Shown here one piece after another: positions 1 through 7,159 of a stretch of DNA of 38,180 nt. The notes under the pieces were generated by a model. It saw nothing but the letters and a program-made list of their open reading frames with translations, made no database searches and was not told where the DNA came from. Each line of letters opens with the position of its first letter. Position 1 is the first letter of the stretch. Source of the stretch: an uncultured Lachnospiraceae bacterium (GTDB lineage Bacteria; Bacillota; Clostridia; Lachnospirales; Lachnospiraceae); NCBI GenBank assembly GCA_947593655.1, contig CANQDS010000015.1:1-38180 (forward strand), given 5' to 3'. Both the position numbers and the translations under genes were made by a program.

Positions 1-193
1 CAATAAGGGGATCCGTTTCCGCGTGACGGATGAAAAACTGCTGGAAGAAACCGGCGGCATCGTTCAGGGGATGAGCGGGAGCCCGATCATTCAGAACGGG
101 AAGCTGATCGGCGCGGTCACGCATGTGCTGGTCAGCGATCCGGCGAAAGGGTACGGGATCTTTGCCGAGACGATGACCGGGCGGCAGGAATAA
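1..193 (+). CDS. spoIVB: SpoIVB-type serine peptidase (S55 family), C-terminal fragment
   Basis: This is the last 63 codons of a gene that begins before the window; the reading frame starts at base 2 and ends with TAA at 191-193. The fragment contains [20 protein letters not shown] followed by [16 protein letters not shown], which matches the C-terminal end of the SpoIVB protease family; the serine within GMSGSP is the family's catalytic serine. SpoIVB is secreted from the forespore and triggers SpoIVFB-dependent activation of sigma-K in endospore formers. The usual neighbour spo0A does not follow; an oxidoreductase does. The N-terminal PDZ region lies outside the window and cannot be checked. 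A small GC-rich hairpin (about 218-233) without a T-run lies in the gap to the next gene. Confidence 0.85.
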   Translation, partial: NKGIRFRVTDEKLLEETGGIVQGMSGSPIIQNGKLIGAVTHVLVSDPAKGYGIFAETMTGRQE

Positions 194-253
194 GTAAGAA
201 AACTGCGGAGATGAAAAGCCGCCGATGCGGCGGAAATAAACAGGAGGGTGCAT

Positions 254-1042
254 ATGAATCATAAAAAGAAAACATCTTATTACGCCGTGGTGACGGGCGC
301 AAGCTCCGGAATCGGCGCAGAACTGGCAAAAAGGCTGGCAGAAGAGGGATTTTCCCTCGTGCTTACCGCAAGGCGCAGGGAGCGCCTGCAGCAGCTGGCG
401 GAGGAACTGAAAGAGGAAGGACGCGACTGCATCGTTTTTCCGGCGGATCTGTCCAAACCGTCCGAATGCAGGCGGCTGATGATGGAACTCGAAGGCTTAA
501 AAGTCGCGGTTTTTGTCAATAATGCGGGATTCGGGGACTGCGGGAGCTTTTTAGAAACGGATGACGGGAAAGAAATGCAGATGATCGACGTCAATGTCCG
601 GGCGGTCCATCTGCTGACCAAGCTCATGCTTCAGAAGATGCAGAAGCAGAAGAAAGGCTATCTGCTCAATGTGGCGTCATCCGCGGGACTGATGCCCGCG
701 GGACCGTATATGGCATCATATTACGCATCGAAAGCCTATGTCACAAGCCTGACGCGGGCGGCCGCAGAGGAACTCCGGGAAAAGAAAAGCCCGGTCTATA
801 TCGGCTGCCTGTGTCCGGGGCCGGTGGATACGGAATTTAACGACAGGGCAAACGTGGAATTTGCCCTGCCGGGCATCAGCGCGCAGTACTGCGCGGATTA
901 TGCGATCCGCCAGATGAAAAAGCGCAGGGTGGTCATCGTGCCGACGCTTACCATGAAAGCGGCGGTGTTCTTCGGGCGTTTCGTGCCGCAGGATCTTCTG
1001 ATCCGGATCACGGCACGCCAGCAGAAGAAGAAAATGCAGTAG
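254..1042 (+). CDS. SDR-family NAD(P)-dependent oxidoreductase
   Basis: A 262-residue classical short-chain dehydrogenase. The Rossmann cofactor motif TGASSGIG is at residues 14-21, NNAG at 89-92, the catalytic serine region NVASSAG near 140, and the catalytic pair Y156/K160 in YYASK. The ATG at 254 is preferred over the in-frame GTG at 248 because AGGAGG at 242-247 is then 6 nt from the start, while the GTG directly abuts it. The arginines after the cofactor loop (TARRRERL) suggest NADP(H) preference, which is inference. The substrate cannot be deduced; relatives are annotated as DltE- or YqjQ-like dehydrogenases. The last codons and stop lie in a sequence repeated just beyond the downstream toxin gene. 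Confidence 0.9.
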   Translation: MNHKKKTSYYAVVTGASSGIGAELAKRLAEEGFSLVLTARRRERLQQLAEELKEEGRDCIVFPADLSKPSECRRLMMELEGLKVAVFVNNAGFGDCGSFLETDDGKEMQMIDVNVRAVHLLTKLMLQKMQKQKKGYLLNVASSAGLMPAGPYMASYYASKAYVTSLTRAAAEELREKKSPVYIGCLCPGPVDTEFNDRANVEFALPGISAQYCADYAIRQMKKRRVVIVPTLTMKAAVFFGRFVPQDLLIRITARQQKKKMQ

Positions 1043-1060
1043 TTCTCTGCTGATCTGGCG
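1031..1060 (+). repeat. Left imperfect direct repeat flanking the toxin-antitoxin segment
   Basis: About 30 bp starting AAAATGCAGTAGT and continuing CTCTGCT. It matches 1942-1971 with five or six differences. Each copy carries the stop codon (TAG) of the gene it overlaps: the SDR gene here, the toxin gene at the other end. Confidence 0.65.
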
Positions 1061-1081
1061 CGGGTGTGAAAAGCAGCTACT

Positions 1082-1155
1082 GATATTTTTATCTATAAAA
1101 ATATCGATATTAAGATTGATGTTTTTCTGGCTTCTGCGTATAATATAAGCAGAAG
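1082..1155 (+). promoter_or_regulatory. Promoter of the toxin-antitoxin operon with two palindromes
   Basis: The -35 is TTGATG (1116-1121) and the -10 is TATAAT (1139-1144), with a 17-bp spacer. A perfect inverted repeat CTTCTGC / GCAGAAG (1131-1137 and 1149-1155) brackets the -10, as expected of an operator for an autoregulating antitoxin. Upstream, an AT-rich perfect inverted repeat has arms GATATTTTTAT (1082-1092) and ATAAAAATATC (1095-1105). Operator function is inferred from position. Confidence 0.7.
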
Positions 1156-1175
1156 AGGAAATACTGCCCGTAGAA

Positions 1176-1271
1176 GGAGCCTGGTACTGTCCCGCGAACG
1201 GAGTGAGCCAATGACAGTACTGGCATCCGACAAGTCTGAGTCAGATATAGACTTATGTTGATAGAGGAGGA
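1176..1271 (+). repeat. Leader repeat, copy 1 (upstream of the antitoxin gene)
   Basis: First of three near-identical elements of about 95 nt (others at 12191-12287 and 25444-25538). It begins about 25 nt after the predicted transcription start and ends with the AGGAGG that serves the antitoxin gene. Predicted hairpins: P1 pairs CTGGTACTGTC (1181-1191) with GACAGTACTGG (1213-1223); P2 is TCTGAGTCAGA (1235-1245); P3 pairs 1246-1252 with 1257-1263 and is imperfect in this copy. The P1 arms are identical in all three copies, and most differences fall in the P1 loop. Confidence 0.85.
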
Positions 1272-1278
1272 ATGGTTT

Positions 1279-1605
1279 ATGAGCGAACTGTCTGTTATGG
1301 GTGTTATGAGATCCATCGTTCCCATTACCCGCTTCAATAAAGGCGAGGCCAACCGGATTTTTGATGAGGTGGCATCCAGCGGTACGAAGATTGTGATGAA
1401 AAACAATCGTCCGGCCTGTGTGTTAATGTCTCCAGATCAGTATGAGTCCCTGATGGAGATGGTTTCTGATTATCTTTTGCAGGAAGAAGCAGAAAACAGG
1501 ATGGCACATTATGATCCAGGCACATCCCTGTCCCAGGAGGATATGATGAAGGAACTGGGGATTGCCGAGTCCGATTTGGATGATATAGAGGTAGAAATCG
1601 AATAA
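1279..1605 (+). CDS. Antitoxin of the Phd/YefM (RelB-like) type
   Basis: A 108-residue protein whose first ~60 residues (PITRFNKGEANRIFDEVA, then KIVMKNNRPACVLMSPDQYE) show the Phd/YefM antitoxin pattern: a DNA-binding N-terminal fold followed by an acidic tail (DLDDIEVEIE) expected to wrap the toxin. ATG 1279 is chosen because GAGGAGG (1264-1270) is 8 nt upstream; the ATG at 1255 lies before that site and the ATG at 1272 is out of frame. The toxin gene follows 12 nt after the stop. The antitoxin, alone or with the toxin, probably represses its own promoter through the inverted repeat around the -10. Confidence 0.82.
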   Translation: MSELSVMGVMRSIVPITRFNKGEANRIFDEVASSGTKIVMKNNRPACVLMSPDQYESLMEMVSDYLLQEEAENRMAHYDPGTSLSQEDMMKELGIAESDLDDIEVEIE

Positions 1606-1617
1606 GGAGCTGTGCAG

Positions 1618-1953
1618 ATGAAGTGGAAGATCGAGTACATCAATGAAGCGCAGCGGGATTTGAAGCGGCTGGATCCTTATAACCGGAAAGCAATTTTGAA
1701 AGCGATTGATCAGACGGCAGAGCGTCCGCTGCCGCCTCCGGATGGGATTCGCAAACCGCTTGGAAACCATGCCGGCTCTAAGCTGAGTGGGTATTATAAA
1801 ATCAAACTGCGCAACCTTGGCTACCGGGTTGTCTATCAGCTGGTAAGAGAGGGCGAAACCATGAGGATTATTGTGATTTCCATTCGCGATGATGAAGCTG
1901 TTTATAAAGAGGCGGAGCGAAGGATTCATGGTATGGCCGAAAAAATGCAGTAG
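1618..1953 (+). CDS. RelE/ParE-superfamily toxin (probable mRNA interferase)
   Basis: A 111-residue basic protein with the RelE-type order of elements: IEYINEAQRDLKRLDPYNRK helical start, then KPLGNHAGSKLSGYYKIKLR, GYRVVYQLV, and the C-terminal strand IVISIRDDEAVYKEAERR. RelE toxins cleave mRNA in the ribosomal A site, while ParE toxins act on gyrase; the YKIKLRNLGYRVVYQ and RDDEAVY pattern favours RelE, but the motifs alone do not settle it. ATG 1618 is preferred because AAGGAG (1604-1609) is 8 nt upstream; the GTG at 1612 is too close. The last residues KMQ and stop coincide with the right direct repeat, so the C-terminus may have been reshaped by the insertion. Only 8 nt separate its stop from the convergent aroC stop. 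Confidence 0.82.
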   Translation: MKWKIEYINEAQRDLKRLDPYNRKAILKAIDQTAERPLPPPDGIRKPLGNHAGSKLSGYYKIKLRNLGYRVVYQLVREGETMRIIVISIRDDEAVYKEAERRIHGMAEKMQ

Positions 1954-1971
1954 TCCTCTGCTTACCTGCGG
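1942..1971 (+). repeat. Right imperfect direct repeat flanking the toxin-antitoxin segment
   Basis: Partner of 1031-1060, 911 bp away in the same orientation. It overlaps the toxin stop codon and the end of aroC. Confidence 0.65.
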
Positions 1972-3065
1972 TAGAAACCGGCGATCCCGTCTAGCTTTGC
2001 GGTCATATTGGAAAGCAGGGCGTCTAAGACCGTAATGGCGGTCATGGCTTCGACAACAACGACGGCGCGCGGCACGATCACCGGATCGTGGCGTCCTTTA
2101 ATGCGGATCTCGATTTCTTCGCCCGTCCGGCTGACGGTCTGCTGTGCGGCGGAAATCGACGGCGTCGGCTTAAACGCCGCGCGGAGAACAAGCGGGGCAC
2201 CGTCGCTCATACCGCCGAGCGTTCCGCCGGAGTGGTTCGTTTTCTTCTCAATGGAGCCGTCCGCGCTTCTGCCGAACGCATCGTTATTGGTCAGGCCGGT
2301 CGCGCGGGCGGCGGCAAAACCGTCCCCGATCTCAAAACCTTTCACGGCGCCGATCGAGAAGATGGCTTTCGCCAGATTGGCGTCGAGTTTTTCAAAAACC
2401 GGATCTCCGAGCCCGGCCGGAAGGCCGTTTACCACGCACTCCACGACACCGCCGGAAGAATTGTTTGCGGCAAGGCATTCGTTTAAGTAGGCTTCGGCTT
2501 CGGCCGCCGCCTTCTCATCCGGCATGTTTAAGGCGTTTCTGCCGATGGCGTCTGCATCAAAACGCGCCCGGTCGATGCTTACAGGGCCGACCGCGCATAC
2601 ATAAGACAGCAGCGTGATCCCGAGTTCGTTTAGGATTTTTGCGGCGATCGCGCCGCCCGCAACGCGTCCGATCGTTTCCCGCGCGGACGAACGTCCGCCG
2701 CCGCGGTAATCGCGGAAGCCGTATTTCTGGTCAAACGGGTAATCCGCGTGCCCCGGACGGTAACAGGAAGCGATCTCGCTGTAATCGTGGGAGCGCTGAT
2801 CCGTATTTAAGACGGTCATTGCGATCGGCGTTCCGGTGGTCTTTCCCTCGAAGATCCCGGAGAGGATCTCCACGCTGTCCGCTTCTTTCCGCTGTGTGGT
2901 AAAACGGGACTGTCCCGGCTTCCGGCGGTCTAAATAACTCTGAATGTCCGCTTCGGACAGAGGCAGCCCGGCCGGGCATCCGTCCACAACGACGCCGATG
3001 CCTTTTCCGTGGGATTCCCCCCATGTTGTGATTCGAAACAGGTTTCCAAATGAAGATCCGGCCAT
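1962..3065 (-). CDS. aroC: Chorismate synthase
   Basis: A 367-residue protein that converts 5-enolpyruvylshikimate-3-phosphate to chorismate, the last shared step of aromatic amino acid and folate synthesis, using reduced FMN. Signature stretches are visible: FGNLFRITTWGESHGKGIGV at the N-terminus, RPGHADYPFDQKYGFRDYRG, GGRSSARETIGRVAGGAIA, and the C-terminal RHDPVIVPRAVVVVEAM. Length is normal for the short bacterial form. On the minus strand the ATG is preceded by GGAGGG. It stands alone rather than in a shikimate cluster and converges on the toxin gene with almost no intergenic space. Confidence 0.96.
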   Translation of the reverse strand: MAGSSFGNLFRITTWGESHGKGIGVVVDGCPAGLPLSEADIQSYLDRRKPGQSRFTTQRKEADSVEILSGIFEGKTTGTPIAMTVLNTDQRSHDYSEIASCYRPGHADYPFDQKYGFRDYRGGGRSSARETIGRVAGGAIAAKILNELGITLLSYVCAVGPVSIDRARFDADAIGRNALNMPDEKAAAEAEAYLNECLAANNSSGGVVECVVNGLPAGLGDPVFEKLDANLAKAIFSIGAVKGFEIGDGFAAARATGLTNNDAFGRSADGSIEKKTNHSGGTLGGMSDGAPLVLRAAFKPTPSISAAQQTVSRTGEEIEIRIKGRHDPVIVPRAVVVVEAMTAITVLDALLSNMTAKLDGIAGFYRR

Positions 3066-3137
3066 ATTGTTTCCCTCCTGCTGGTGTGTTATTCTTGGTT
3101 ATGGAATCCGGCTCATTTACACTTTGCCGTGATTCTA

Positions 3138-3167
3138 ATTATACGGAAACACAAGTTGAATAGTCAA
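3138..3167 (-). promoter_or_regulatory. Probable aroC promoter
   Basis: Read on the minus strand: -35 TTGACT (3167-3162), 18-bp spacer, -10 TATAAT (3143-3138), about 70 nt before the aroC start. Confidence 0.65.
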
Positions 3168-3188
3168 GAAAGTTATGATATATTTTTA

Positions 3189-3506
3189 GTAACAGATCAG
3201 CCAGCCGGAAGCCGATGCAGAAAATGATGCTTGCATCAATCTGCTGCATTGCTTTCCGGCTGAGGGAACGCCCCTTTATGAGCAAAGGTGGCGCGAGTAA
3301 CAGTTGGTACAGGACTTTGCATTTGTTGCAAAGTCCGTAAGAATGTGTAAATTTTGCCAAGTGGGAATCCGGCTCTTTGCCGAAGGCAAACTTTAAATGA
3401 GCCGGATTCCGTAACTATGAAGCCGAAGGCTGAATAGTTACAGGCGTGAAAGCGCCGGAGAGCGCGTCAGCGCGACTTTGCGAATGGGCGTGGGCTGAGC
3501 TGTTAC
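3189..3506 (-). repeat. Composite hairpin element, locus A (interrupted single unit)
   Basis: Read on the minus strand, this is one core unit of the family seen at 6614-7082 and 27763-28148. It starts GTAACAGCTCAGCC, continues through CGCCCATTCGCAAAG, and ends in a cap hairpin with a TGCAAGCAT loop and GGCTGATCTGTTAC. Its outer ends form an inverted repeat (GTAACAG at 3189, CTGTTAC ending at 3506). The core is interrupted at about 3291-3441 by extra hairpins: GGACTTTGC/GCAAAGTCC (3312-3336), GGAATCCGGCTC/GAGCCGGATTCC (3364-3409), and GTAACTAT/ATAGTTAC (3410-3441). No credible protein is encoded here; the short ORFs are by-products of the repeats. Confidence 0.75.
3311..3341 (-). repeat. 31-bp dispersed hairpin repeat, copy 1
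   Basis: On the minus strand it reads CTTACGGACTTTGCA, then CAAATGCAAAGTCCT. It matches 37572-37602 (plus strand) over 31 bp with four visible differences, all in the central part. Confidence 0.6.
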
Positions 3507-3646
3507 GTTTTTTAATAACAGAGTTACTGTTCACAGCAGGTTATGGGGTCTGCGAACAGTAGCTGATCAGCCAGCCTGCGGGCGGCAGAGAACGCGCATC
3601 GGCGTAATTTTGCAGCCGACGCGGCGGGAAATGGGGGGAACGCGTT
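3507..3646. other. Intergenic stretch upstream of the GH13 gene
   Basis: It holds an inverted repeat ACTGTTC / GAACAGT (3526-3532 and 3554-3560) and a further short GC-rich inverted repeat around 3596-3622. No convincing promoter was found for the following gene, although a GGGGGG purine run just before 3647 can act as its ribosome site. Confidence 0.4.
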
Positions 3647-5410
3647 ATGGAATTTAACGGTGTTTATCATCAGGCAAGCGACAATTACTGTTATCCGATC
3701 AATGATGAGGAACTGATCATCAATATCAAGACCGGATACGATGTCAGGGAAGTCAATATTATCAAGGGGGATCCGTTTGAAGCCGGGATTTTAGGCGGAG
3801 GCGAACAGTGGAACGGGGAGAAGGAAGCCATTGTTTTTAAGAAGCGCCTGAAAAACCAGCTCTGGTGGACGACGACGGTCCGCCCGGAATACAAGCGTCT
3901 GAAATATTATTTTGAATTGATCACGGACGAAGAGCACTGGTTTTATTTTGAGGACGGATTTGTCAGCAACGAGCAGTTCAATCTGGAGGGTCGGAGCCGC
4001 CAGTGCTTCGTGTTCCCGTGGATGAATCCGGCCGATGTCGTGGCGTCGCCGAAGTGGGTAAACGATACGGTCTGGTATCAGATCTTTCCGGACCGTTTCT
4101 GCAACGGGGATCCTTCGATCGATCCGCCGGGTGTGGTTCCGTGGCGGAATAAAGGCTCCGTGCAGAACGAAGAGAGTTTCGGCGGGGATTTTGCGGGGAT
4201 CATCCAAAAGCTGGACTATCTGAAAGATCTCGGGATCACGGGGCTTTATCTGACGCCGATCAACGAGTCGCCGTCCAGCCATAAATACGATACGACGGAC
4301 TATACGAAGATCGATCCGCGGTTCGGAGACGAGGAGGTTTTCCGGCAGCTGATCAAAGAGGCGCATGAGCGCGGGATCCGCGTGATGCTCGACGGCGTTT
4401 TCAACCATTGCGGATATTATTTCAAACCGTGGCAGGATGTGTTAAAAAACGGGCCGGATTCGGAATATTTCGACTGGTTCATGATCAACGAATGGCCGTT
4501 TGCCGGGGACGGGAGCGCGGCCAGAAAGAAGCAGTTTTATACGTTTGCGTTCTACGACTGGATGCCGAAGTTAAATACGAATAATCCGAAGGTACGGAAG
4601 TATTTTATCGATATCTGCGCCAACTGGGTGGAAAATTACGGGATCGACGGCTTGCGTCTGGATGTGGCGAACGAGCTTTCCCACCGGTTCTGCAAGGAAC
4701 TGCATACCCGTTTAAAGGAGATCAACCCGGAGATCTATATTCTGGGGGAGATCTGGCACAATGCGATGCCGTGGCTGCGCGGGGACGAGTTTGACGCGGT
4801 GATGAATTACCCGCTGGGGCAGAGCATCAAGGATTTCTGGATCGATAAGAGCCTGACGAACGAAGATTTCGAGTATACGGTCAACCGCTGTTATACTGCT
4901 TATATGCAGCAGACGAACGACGTATTGTTCAATCTGCTGGATTCCCACGATACGAAGCGGCTGCGTTCGGATGTGAAGAATCTGGACGAGTATTTTGCGC
5001 AGCTTGCGGTCCTGTTTGCGATGCCGGGAAGCCCGTGCATCTATTACGGAACGGAGATCGCGATGGAGGGCGGATATGATCCGGACTGCCGCAGATGTAT
5101 GCCGTGGGAGGATATTGACGCCGGAAGGTACAATGAGCGGATCCGGATCGTTTCCCAGCTGCTTCATCTGCGGAAGCAGGAGCCGCTGCTGAAAAGCCGC
5201 AATTTCCATTTTCCGCATGATTATGCGCAGTATCCGCGCGTGATCCAGTTCCAGAAAGTGGGATGGATGGACAATTATATCGAAGTGATCATTAACTGTT
5301 CCGATGAGGATATCGAAGTGCCGCAGAACGGGGAAATCCTGCTTCAGCGCCACTGTATCGATACCACGCTGCTGAAGAACGGAATCCTGATCCGGCGGAT
5401 CAAAGAATGA
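3647..5410 (+). CDS. GH13 alpha-glucan hydrolase (neopullulanase/cyclomaltodextrinase type)
   Basis: A 587-residue cytoplasmic enzyme (no signal peptide). Residues 1-125 form an N-terminal beta domain like CBM34, and the catalytic barrel starts at about 137 (WVNDTVWYQIFPDRFCNGD, the family's typical opening). Conserved GH13 regions: DGVFNHCG (249-256), GLRLDVANE with nucleophile D339, GEIWH with acid/base E368, and LDSHDT with D435 as transition-state stabiliser. Enzymes of this subfamily hydrolyse maltodextrins, cyclodextrins or pullulan. Length and domain order are standard. No maltodextrin transporter lies nearby. tgt follows 17 nt downstream, so the two are probably co-transcribed. Confidence 0.92.
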   Translation: MEFNGVYHQASDNYCYPINDEELIINIKTGYDVREVNIIKGDPFEAGILGGGEQWNGEKEAIVFKKRLKNQLWWTTTVRPEYKRLKYYFELITDEEHWFYFEDGFVSNEQFNLEGRSRQCFVFPWMNPADVVASPKWVNDTVWYQIFPDRFCNGDPSIDPPGVVPWRNKGSVQNEESFGGDFAGIIQKLDYLKDLGITGLYLTPINESPSSHKYDTTDYTKIDPRFGDEEVFRQLIKEAHERGIRVMLDGVFNHCGYYFKPWQDVLKNGPDSEYFDWFMINEWPFAGDGSAARKKQFYTFAFYDWMPKLNTNNPKVRKYFIDICANWVENYGIDGLRLDVANELSHRFCKELHTRLKEINPEIYILGEIWHNAMPWLRGDEFDAVMNYPLGQSIKDFWIDKSLTNEDFEYTVNRCYTAYMQQTNDVLFNLLDSHDTKRLRSDVKNLDEYFAQLAVLFAMPGSPCIYYGTEIAMEGGYDPDCRRCMPWEDIDAGRYNERIRIVSQLLHLRKQEPLLKSRNFHFPHDYAQYPRVIQFQKVGWMDNYIEVIINCSDEDIEVPQNGEILLQRHCIDTTLLKNGILIRRIKE

Positions 5411-5427
5411 GAAAGTGAACGGGAATT

Positions 5428-6573
5428 ATGGCAGAATATAAATTGTTGAAACGGGAGGGGCGGGCGAAGCGCGCCGTATTCCATACCGTACACGGCGATA
5501 TCCAGACGCCGGTATTTATGAACGTCGGGACGGCCGGTGCGATCAAAGGCGCGGTTTCCACAGAGGATCTAAAGGAGATCGGATGCCAGGTGCAGCTTTC
5601 CAATACCTACCACCTTCATGTGCGGACCGGGGATCGGCTGATCCGGGAAATGGGCGGCCTGCACCGTTTTATGGTCTGGGATCGGCCGATCCTTACGGAT
5701 TCCGGCGGATTTCAGGTGTTTTCCCTTGCCAATCTCCGCCGGATCAAGGAAGAAGGCGTGTATTTCCACTCCCACGTCGACGGGGCGAAAATTTTCATGG
5801 GGCCGGAGGAAAGTATGCAGATCCAGTCCAATCTGGGTTCTACGATCGCTATGGCGTTTGACGAATGTCCTTCCAGCACGGCGGAGCGAGGCTATGTCGA
5901 GGCTTCGGTGAACCGGACGACGCGCTGGCTTGCGCGCTGCAAGAAAGAGATGGAGCGCTTAAACAGCCTTGAGGATACGCTAAACCGCGGCCAGCTGCTG
6001 TTCGGGATCAATCAGGGCGCGGTATACGAGGATATCCGGATCGCCCATGCAGAAGCGATCGCGGAGCTTGACCTTGACGGCTATGCGGTCGGAGGGCTTG
6101 CGGTCGGGGAAACGCACGAGGAGATGTACCGGATCCTCGATGAGACGGTGCCGCATCTTCCTGTGGATAAACCGACGTATCTGATGGGCGTCGGGACGCC
6201 GGCCAATATCTTAGAGGGCGTGGAGCGCGGCGTGGACTTTTTCGACTGCGTGTATCCGAGCCGCAACGGGCGGCACGGGCATGTGTATACGAATGAAGGA
6301 AAACGCAACCTGTTTAATAAGAAGTATGAAAAGGACATGCGTCCGATCGAAGAAGGGTGCGGCTGCCCGGCGTGCCAGAAGTACAGCCGCGCTTATATCC
6401 GCCATCTGTTGAAAGCGGGAGAGATGCTGGGGATGCGGCTCTGTGTTCTGCATAACCTTTATTTTTACAACCATATGATGGAGGAGATCCGGGACGCGCT
6501 GGATCAGGGAAAATTCTCGTCTTATAAGGACGAAAAACTCTATCGGATGGGGCAGCTTGAACGGGAGAAGTAA
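5428..6573 (+). CDS. tgt: tRNA-guanine transglycosylase (queuine tRNA-ribosyltransferase)
   Basis: A 381-residue enzyme that swaps guanine-34 of GUN-anticodon tRNAs for the queuosine precursor preQ1. DSGGFQVFSLA carries D91, and DCVYPSRNGRHG carries D273, matching the two catalytic aspartates of the family. The zinc site is CGCPAC (C311, C313, C316) with a histidine near 342 (LHNLYFYNHMM). The ATG at 5428 has only a weak upstream purine run, so translation may depend on coupling with the GH13 gene. In many bacteria tgt directly precedes yajC; here 586 bp of repeats separate them. Confidence 0.96.
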   Translation: MAEYKLLKREGRAKRAVFHTVHGDIQTPVFMNVGTAGAIKGAVSTEDLKEIGCQVQLSNTYHLHVRTGDRLIREMGGLHRFMVWDRPILTDSGGFQVFSLANLRRIKEEGVYFHSHVDGAKIFMGPEESMQIQSNLGSTIAMAFDECPSSTAERGYVEASVNRTTRWLARCKKEMERLNSLEDTLNRGQLLFGINQGAVYEDIRIAHAEAIAELDLDGYAVGGLAVGETHEEMYRILDETVPHLPVDKPTYLMGVGTPANILEGVERGVDFFDCVYPSRNGRHGHVYTNEGKRNLFNKKYEKDMRPIEEGCGCPACQKYSRAYIRHLLKAGEMLGMRLCVLHNLYFYNHMMEEIRDALDQGKFSSYKDEKLYRMGQLEREK

Positions 6574-6576
6574 CGT

Positions 6577-6608
6577 CCTTTTGCTCATAAGAGGGCTCCG
6601 GCTGAACT
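6577..6608 (+). repeat. Truncated composite hairpin unit before the array
   Basis: TTTGCTCATAA followed by GGCTCCGGCTGAAC resembles the right end of a core unit. Its GGCTGAAC pairs with GTTCAGCC of the next unit (6615-6622), giving a junction hairpin. Confidence 0.45.
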
Positions 6609-6613
6609 TTTGG

Positions 6614-7082
6614 CAGTTCAGCCCACGCCCATTCGCAAAGTCGCGCTAACGCGCTCTCCGCTGCTGCCGCAGCTACCTTTGCTCATAAAATGGGCGTTTT
6701 GTGCCATTAGACGGTAACAGTTCAGCCCACGCCCATTCGCAAAGTCGCGCTGACGCGCTTTCCGCTGCTGCCGCAGCTACCTTTGCTCATAAAATGGGCG
6801 TTTTGTGCCATTAGACTGTAACAGTTCAGCCCACGCCCATTCGCAAAGTCGCGCTAACGCGCTCTCCGCTGCTGCCGCAGCTACCTTTGCTCATAAATGG
6901 GCGTTTTGTGCCATTAGACTGTAACAGTTCAGCCCACGCCCATTCGCAAAGTCGCGCTGACGCGCTCTCCGCTGCTGCCGCAGCTGCCTTTGCTCATAAA
7001 TGGGCGTTCCCTCAGCCAGCTTTCGATAGGTGCCGTTCCTGCAAGCATGACGGCGCCTATCGGAAACTGGCTGGCTGAACTG
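6614..7082 (+). repeat. Composite hairpin element, locus B: four-unit tandem array plus cap hairpin
   Basis: Four units begin with TTCAGCCCACGCCCATTCGC at 6617, 6721, 6825 and 6928, giving periods of 104, 104 and 103 bp. In each unit CGCCCATT pairs with AATGGGCG, CGCAAAG lies opposite CTTTGCTC, and inner hairpins GCG/CGC and GCTGC/GCAGC form. The last unit ends GGGCGTTCCCTCAGCC and runs into a cap hairpin (7011-7078, loop containing GCAAGCATG). The array is bounded by CAGTTCAGCC (6614) and GGCTGAACTG (ending 7082). There are no unique spacers, so it is not a CRISPR, and no credible protein is encoded in this 586-bp gap. Confidence 0.85.
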
Positions 7083-7096
7083 TTGAGAAAAAAAGC

Positions 7097-7125
7097 TTGC
7101 CATAAGCAGGTAAGTTGTGTAAAAT
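7097..7125 (+). promoter_or_regulatory. Probable yajC promoter
   Basis: -35 TTGCCA (7097-7102), 17-bp spacer, -10 TAAAAT (7120-7125), immediately after the repeat array and about 28 nt before the predicted transcription start reaches the yajC ribosome site. Confidence 0.6.
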
Positions 7126-7159
7126 ACCAATAGTATTTTGGAGTTAGGAGGAAGAACAA

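Noticed and set aside
1110-1406. Minus-strand ORF with MPVL...RGTVPGS peptide, also seen at 12044-12241 and within 25207-26649
   Set aside because: The shared peptide is only the antisense translation of the leader repeat. No ribosome site or conserved extension beyond the repeat is seen.
2008-3132. Several open frames of 60-160 codons on the plus strand across aroC
   Set aside because: They are frame shadows of the GC-rich aroC gene without recognisable motifs or ribosome sites.
6614-7082. CRISPR-like array of regular repeats
   Set aside because: The ~104-bp units are head-to-tail with no unique spacers, and no cas genes are present.
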